Positions 58,553 through 64,000 of a stretch of DNA of 64,000 nt are shown here, piece by piece. The stretch lies in the NCBI GenBank assembly GCA_025201345.1, contig JAIXMG010000014.1, forward strand, positions 620,001 through 684,000, written 5' to 3'. The position numbers and the translations under genes were made by a program. This DNA comes from Thamnidium elegans (Eukaryota; Mucoromycota; Mucoromycetes; Mucorales; Mucoraceae). The notes beneath the pieces were generated by a model. The model saw nothing but the letters and a program-made list of their open reading frames with translations, did not search any database and was not told the origin of the DNA. Positions within the stretch are counted from its first letter, which is position 1. Each line of letters opens with the position of its first letter.

Positions 58553-59019
58553 CAGAATCGTATCATATGGTAAAAAATTTACCATAACCTCCGCCTTAGT
58601 GTAGGTTGAGAACTAATAAGGGAAGCGGGTTTAATTACCTACCTTCTAAAAAAACTGATGAGGAGAATCATAATCATTCACTCGATACGGATAATGTTCT
58701 TTCTAGTGAGGAAGGTTTCTAGTTACCGTGAATAATTATTAAGAGATAAGGTGAGATATTTCGCAAGCTTCAAACATCTCATATTTTTTTTTTCTTTAAA
58801 AAAATCAATCAAAAAAAGCATGACTAAGTTATTTGGAAACTTAATCATAGGAAGTTGCTATTATAATTATTTTCTATAATATTAATTTACAATGTATCAG
58901 TAATTTATAATTTTATTTTAATTTATATTATAATATCAAATCCATGCAAGTATGGATGTCTTTCAGTAGTACTGGTAGAAAGGAGTTATTGGATTGTAAT
59001 GATATTAAAAGGCTTCAAC

Positions 59020-59566
59020 TGTGATATTAACGGTTATAAAATAAAAGTTATATCAAAAAATAAAATAAAAAAGTAAAATAACTAGATAATTATCAGACTA
59101 AGAATAGATTTTTATTTTTATTAATGAAAAAGTGTGTGCCTTATATACATATTATGGGTTGAATAAGCGCTTATCATTAATGTGAAACTTGGACAGTTTC
59201 AACGAGACATTAATGAATGAGCAATTTGGAAAGATAAATAGATTCTTTTAGAAGGTCAATTACAATAGCAGCAATGCGTATTATGTTTCTAATTGGCTTC
59301 TTTAACAAAAGACGTAAGATAGAGGCTTGTTGATTATAAATAATGTGACAATTATTTATGTAAACCAGTTATCTTCTGTTTGTCAAGAGTTTAAGCAGTC
59401 TTCTAGTTTTATGATCAAAGCGATAGAACAATAGAATATATCTGAGATTAATTTGTAAATAAATACTGTGATTTGTGTATAGCTTATGTAAGTGACATAT
59501 GAGGATATGACTTGTATAAGTATATATAAATTAGTATTTATTGAAATATAATACGTAGATATAACA
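59020..59566. repeat. Solo LTR 3 of the TGTGATATT family, 547 bp
   Basis: Begins TGTGATATTAACGGTTATAA, ends CGTAGATATAACA. Flanks TCAAC and ACTTC do not match, so the locus was altered after insertion or the copy arose by recombination. It lies where the MULE catalytic region is missing. The stretch 58740-59019 before it holds nothing recognisable. Confidence 0.78.
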
Positions 59567-60587
59567 ACTTCTTCAATTGTAAATGATTTCAAAAACAATG
59601 TCTTTGGCATGTTCAAATGTTCTGACTTGGAAGCATATTTGGAATTAAAAAAAAAAGATACTATTTTTTCTAATCCTTCTAATTTTGTATGCGACGAGAC
59701 ACGAAAAAGGTTTATTAAGTATTATGACGACGAAAGGGAGAAGTACCTTCAAGAATAGGCAGGTCATATTACATCTATATATAAACATTTCGGATGTACA
59801 ATCACTCAAAGAGCTGAAAGTGGCCATACGCTTCTCAAAAAAGGAATATTTTCTCTCCAGCCTTTGGAGTTATCCTTTGATACGATTCACGTTAACTTGA
59901 AGAATTTTGAAAGAGGATACAATGACATCGAAAGAAAAGAAAAATACGAGTTAGACGTTTTAGTTGCGAATGAGCCCCGTTTAAAGTATTTGATTGGAAA
60001 AGCAACCCATCATGCTCTTATATCTTTGAGGTGCGAGTTTTTGAGAGATATTTCAGATATTGAAGATTCTTGCAATTGTAAATCTAGATTTTGGTATGGT
60101 ATTCCTTGTTGTCACCAGCTTTATGCATATAAACCAGTTAAATTAAACGAAATCAATACGAGATGGCGGTTTGAGACACCAGAAGATTTCATCGACGAAT
60201 TAGACTCTGTTTACAAAAATCAGAATGCTAATTTTGAACTTACTCAAGAGCCTTGGATGAAATACGTAGTAAAGTTCGAGCAAGTCTTTCGTTCTTTCAA
60301 CCAAGATTTCAAAAAAAACAGCTCGATCGATGAGTACTCTAGATAATATTTTAAATACCATCAGATCTGAACCGTCCTGTACAATGGAATTACCTTTAAG
60401 TCTTCCTGAATATGATGATGTTAGATCTCCTCGACGCCCAAAAAATCCGTTAGGTTAAGCTCATTCAAAAAGGATTATGTGAGAAAATCGGCATTTAGAT
60501 GTAATAGAATTGTTTATGGTAAGCACATAGCTATAAAAATGTTCAAAAAAATAATTTCTGGAGTAAAGAAAAACAAGAAACCGGTTG

Positions 60588-60700
60588 CACTATGGCGGAA
60601 CTTATGGTACCTATGTTACCATAATTTTTATATGCAGCGAATCAGATTACAGAATAACTAATATTATGGTAGCTTTGTTACCATAAGTTCCGCCATAATG
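60588..60700. mobile_element. 113-bp CACTA MITE in the MULE gene
   Basis: Ends CACTATGGCGGAACTTATGG and the inverse of CATTATGGCGGAACTTATGG, 3-bp duplication TTG (60585-60587, 60701-60703). Removing it restores KKPV-AVTEDG. It is little more than two CMC-B-type ends joined. Confidence 0.92.
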
Positions 60701-60968
60701 TTGCTGTAACAGAGGATGGTCCTTCCACATGCATCGACAAAGACGTAGACACAATTGACCTTAGCTCTAATACAGATTTGAATCTTGTAAATAGTATTAG
60801 TATGTCGAATACGGGGTTATATGTCAGTAAAAAAAGAAAACTTGCCCAACAATCTATTGATAAAACTCGGGATTAATTTAGAAGTGTAGATTTTGGGAAA
60901 AATATTATTATAAAACACAAAGTCAATAATAATAAATAGGAAAATTTAAGTGAGCACCAGACTATATA

Positions 60969-62610
60969 CTGTGAGGGGAAAAATGGTACCATCCAATTGA
61001 GAAATTACTTGCTTTTCCTCCCATTTTTTTGTGCTTACTTCCAAGTTTTGTAACTAGTATCAAATCTTCAGAATTAAAGAGGATTTAAAGTGACATAGTA
61101 TTTGTAAAAGAATATTTAGTATAGTACAAAATTTAATCAATAAAGTAAAATATTGGATTTTATTAAAATAGGAAAATATCTCAATAGCGAGTTGCTCCTC
61201 CTTTGGCCTTGACCACTGCTTCAATTCGAGCTGGCATAGTGTCCATATATTTAATACAGCCCTTTTGAGTAAATCCATACCATTACTTCTCAATTCGGTC
61301 TGCTAGTTCTTCTTTTGTCGCAGGTCTTGTTGCGTAATAGTCTGACCTCCGCTTTAGTAGATATCACACATGCTCTATAGAATTTAAATCCGGATTTTGC
61401 GCAGGCCAATCTAGCACAGTATCTATAGAGAATCTGTTGTCAATAAACCACTGTTTAGCAGTTACAGAAGTGTGCGGAATTGCTTTGTCTTGTTGGAAAC
61501 ATATGGTAATCGGAGCCAGGTCAAAGTGATCAAGCGTGTCTATTAAAGATGTACCTAAAATTTTAACGTACTCCTCTGAGTTGACAGTTCCATCTATAAT
61601 TGTAGCGCCATATCCTGGTTCTTTTGCTGCCATACAGCTCCAGAAAATGACTCCTCCACCATCTCCTTGCACATGAGGCTCCACTTGATGGGATCGTAAA
61701 GTTTCATCGCCATCGGACCAATAAAAAGAATTACCGTCAGAATCCCACATATTGACCCTAGTCTCGTCAGAAAACACCCACTGACGCCACTAATCTACTG
61801 TAAGATACCTACAATTTTTTGCCCATGCCAGACGAATGATTATGTTTCTCCTGCTAACGAAGTTAGTCTTGACCTTCCTTTTTGCCTTAAATCCCATTTG
61901 TCGGAGAGACTTTCGAATACCATTCAATGACATTTCCACCTGCTCTGAACTTAAAAGTTTCTGAACACCTCGAGGATCTTCTAGAGCACCTGTTCGAAGC
62001 TGCCTTGCAACATAAGACTTGGTCTGATAAGTCATTTTGCTTGATCTACTACCCTTGGTCACATGACCAGCACCTAAGTAAAGCTTCCTAAGGCGAGTCA
62101 ACGTACTTTTGGAAGTTGCTGGATAAGTTTTCATAGTGCTAGAGTAAGGTACTTTACGGAACAGCAAAGACTTGATCGAATTCTTGAATTCAGAGGATAA
62201 ACGGGGAACCATAATGTAATATTCAATATAAAAGGTAAATCAAAGTAGAAATGATCGAATATGAACCGTTAAACAGTTCTTAATATACTATTTTAATATT
62301 TTTAGCAAGGGCGTATGCACAGCATAACTCAGAGCATTTTTGAAGTTTATTCGACATTTCAATCTAGAGGAATGTTGTCGAATTCTAATGTAATCTATTT
62401 AATTTTTTTCATAAATTATTGACAAGGAATATTTGAGACCTGACCATTCAACCTGTGGTAAACTTACAAGCGCATAGGCTACATCATTTATAGCTGAGAC
62501 TTTTCTCTTTAAAGTAAAATATTACTTACGCTGATAAAATTCTCAAACAGGCTTGAATTAATGTAAAACCTAATTTTTTCAATCAAACGGTACCAATTTT
62601 CCCCTCACAG
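60969..62610 (-). mobile_element. Tc-c2: uninterrupted copy of the Tc-c element, 1,642 bp
   Basis: Same ends as Tc-c (CTGTGAGGGG), TA on both sides (60967-60968, 62611-62612), different flanks. Almost identical to Tc-c, so it is a separate insertion, not part of a duplicated block. Confidence 0.93.
61181..62212 (-). pseudogene. Tc1/mariner transposase (Tc-c2), three stops shared with Tc-c
   Basis: Starts MVPRLSSEFKNSIKSLLFRK at 62212 and stops at TAG 61790-61792, TGA after NSIEHV and TAA after RIEK, exactly as in Tc-c. VFSDETRVNMW, FQQDKAIPHTS and NPDLNSIE are present. It gives the uninterrupted form of the gene that CMC-B and the MITE split in Tc-c. Confidence 0.9.
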
Positions 62611-62741
62611 TATATTAGTGTCTCTTACATCATATTATTTTATGATGTATTTTATATAACGACTTTTACTTTATTGTTTAGTTTGTATATTTTACACTAG
62701 CCATTGATAATGATGTAAGCTATGTTTTTACTAATTATGTG

Positions 62742-63110
62742 CTAGATCACGACAGTTAGATCTAGCAGTTTTTGTGATCTGGTTCCGCCAAAATGGTTTA
62801 CGTAAGAGATTACGGTGGAGTTGTCGCAATAAATTCGAATGGAACGGCCGCGATATTTTGAATTGGTGACGATAAAGTATATGACCATAAGTTCGAGATA
62901 ATTTATATGCATTAATTTTTCGTTTTGTGACCATAAACCGTTTACAACGTTGGAACCATCGACTATTACCCAACCTGTCATTGATGCATCTGTGCATAAC
63001 TCGTGGTAATGCACTTCCGGGATGAAGGTGTGTCCATTCCATTGAGTTAAATGCTGTATCTACCAAAGAAGATTCTGTCTGGCATCCTCTGTCAACAAAA
63101 CATGTGGCTG
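62742..63110 (-). pseudogene. DIRS-type retroelement RNase H fragment
   Basis: The minus-strand frame encodes QWNGHTFIPEVHYHELCTDAS, then MTGWVIVDG, a LWSQNEKLMHINYLEL segment, IRIYCDNSTVISYVNH and FGGTRSQKLLDL. These are the RNase H acidic residues and surroundings typical of DIRS elements. TAG interrupts it near 63058 where Gln is likely. No tyrosine recombinase or full reverse transcriptase is seen nearby. The stretch 63111-63567 is otherwise featureless. Confidence 0.75.
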
Positions 63111-63567
63111 ATTTGAGTTTCGCAACCGATTTGCTAGTTGTATGAGTTGTCGAGTGTGTAACTTGGCTGGTGAAATATACAATAGAAAATAAGTCCTTTA
63201 AAGTATTGATAAAAGTCTTAATTGTGATTGTTTTTATTTTAGATGAAAAAGAAGGATGTATTTATACTAAAGGGGTTATACAATTAGCCATTCTAATTGT
63301 AGAGTAAGAAAAGTCAGTTTTAAATATCATAAGGATTATGGTTAATCCTTATTGATAATCCGATTGGTTTAAGCATTTATGCGCATTGTGTTTAATTGGT
63401 AGTTCTTATTATTAAATGGCAGTTGCCCTGTCATTGATAATAATAGTGGATGATTGTTTAGGATAATTCTATATTGTATTATTAATCATCTATGATTAAT
63501 AATGTTTAGTTTTGATGTGCTATATCGTAATAATAACGAAGATGAAGAGGGATATATAGTCTGTATA

Positions 63568-64000
63568 CAGTGGGTGGAAAAATGGTCCGGATGTTTTATA
63601 TTTTTTCACCTTCGTACTTGTAACTCTACAACCAAGAATAGGATTAAGTTGAAATAAAATACAACAGAAGAGGGAAACCGTTTACTTTCAAATAGGTAAA
63701 AAGTTGGGATAAAAACATTATATGTGGTTAAAATAATTTTATTTAAAAATGACATATACATCCGGACCATTTTTCAGGGTCAAATTTAAAATATTTAATA
63801 TTTAGTTGGACCTCCTTTAGCCTTAATAACAGCTTCTATTCTTTTAGGCATACTATCTATATATCTTTGACAATCTTCTTTTGTAAACGTTGCCCATTAT
63901 TCTTCAACTCTTTCCCACAATTCATGTACTCCTACTGCCTTTGTTGGGTAAGAGCTTAACTTTAACTTTAAGTGATGCCATATGTGTTCTATAGGATTTA
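63568..64000 (-). mobile_element. Tc-a2: second copy of Tc-a, cut by the window end
   Basis: TA at 63566-63567, then CAGTGGGTGGAAAAATGGTC and about 430 bp nearly identical to Tc-a. The rest lies beyond the window. Confidence 0.92.
63795..64000 (-). pseudogene. Tc1/mariner transposase C-terminal part (Tc-a2), partial
   Basis: Same end as Tc-a (GGPTKY) with TAA at 63897-63899 where Tc-a has CAA (VEEQWATF), so this copy is also broken. The start lies outside the window. Confidence 0.85.

Larger units (their letters stand above)
52737..58601. mobile_element. CMC-C: internally deleted CMC-B relative with further insertions
   Basis: Ends CACTATGGCGGAACCATTGT and CTCCGCCTTAGTG with the 3-bp duplication TAG (52734-52736, 58602-58604). 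Removing it restores the MULE frame (CPFYV-RLRT). After the first 32 bp, element G intervenes; from 56321 the sequence follows CMC-B. It lacks the region equivalent to about 19345-24220 of CMC-B, so no Tnp2 gene remains. It also lacks CMC-H. It carries MITEs at 56645 and 58324. Confidence 0.9.
52507..60876 (+). pseudogene. Mutator-like (MULE) transposase gene, broken by several insertions
   Basis: The first part (52507-52733, MALPLIPENSTKDIAVNILK) runs into CMC-C. Joined at its 3-bp duplication, it continues at 58605 with a FAR1-type zinc-binding pattern (SKCPFYVRLRTNKG, ENHNHSL) to a stop at about 58722. The catalytic region is missing. From about 59575 a post-catalytic part follows (FGMFKCSDLEAYLELK), then TAG where Trp is expected before AGHITSIYKHFG, TQRAESGHTLLKKG, and a SWIM zinc finger (CNCKSRFWYGIPCCHQ, about 60070-60120). 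A frameshift occurs near 60335. The tail (PRRPKNPLG; KKRKLAQQ) is split by a 113-bp MITE and ends at 60876. Confidence 0.8.

Overview
The window is about 64 kb of very AT-rich eukaryotic DNA. It looks fungal and most like an early-diverging fungus (Mucoromycota-type): spliced genes have GT-AG introns of about 56-97 bp, homopolymer runs are common, and the repeat content is Tc1/mariner, CACTA (CMC, Tnp2 transposase), IS1595/Merlin-like, MULE, DIRS and solo LTRs. The organism assignment is an inference; I found no host housekeeping gene, rRNA gene or convincing functional tRNA gene. Nearly all of the window is transposable elements, many nested in one another. Labels used below are mine: Tc-a to Tc-h for Tc1/mariner copies (Tc-c2 and Tc-a2 are second copies), CMC-A to CMC-H for CACTA-type elements.

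Layout. 1-6250: a decayed DDE_Tnp_4-like transposase gene with an IS1595/Merlin-like element (745-5139) inserted at a TTAA. 6301-7933: Tc-a. 8125-16782: Tc-b, split by CMC-A (9403-16435), which carries an uninterrupted 8-exon Tnp2 gene. 17892-28032: Tc-c, split by CMC-B (18986-27215, itself carrying CMC-H) and by a small MITE. 28035-31774: an unknown minus-strand gene between two opposed LTR fragments, next to or split by Tc-d, the best preserved Tc1 copy. 31777-36483: Tc-e with Tc-f inside, then the 3' half of Tc-g. 36486-37288: a deleted CMC-F relative. 37289-39075: CMC-D. 39076-40330: a broken IS1595-like transposase gene. 40534-48804: CMC-F, inserted in a minisatellite, with an intact partner gene and a Tnp2 gene spoiled only by a solo LTR. 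49582-51478: CMC-E. 51479-52379: Tc-h fragment. 52507-60876: a MULE transposase gene broken by CMC-C (with element G and two solo LTRs inside), a third solo LTR and a 113-bp CACTA MITE. 60969-62610: Tc-c2. 62742-63110: DIRS RNase H remnant. 63568 to the end: Tc-a2.

How the parts work together. CMC-A, -B and -F share one plan: a Tnp2 transposase gene and a smaller partner gene point away from each other from a shared 0.6-0.9 kb promoter region, flanked by subterminal repeats that differ between families. The three Tnp2 proteins are clearly homologous; the three partner proteins are not recognisably alike. The non-autonomous relatives (CMC-C, -D, -E and 36486-37288) have lost the central gene pair and kept the ends. 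Precise insertion sites could be read from target duplications in most cases: TA for Tc1 copies, 3 bp for CACTA elements, 5 bp for LTRs.
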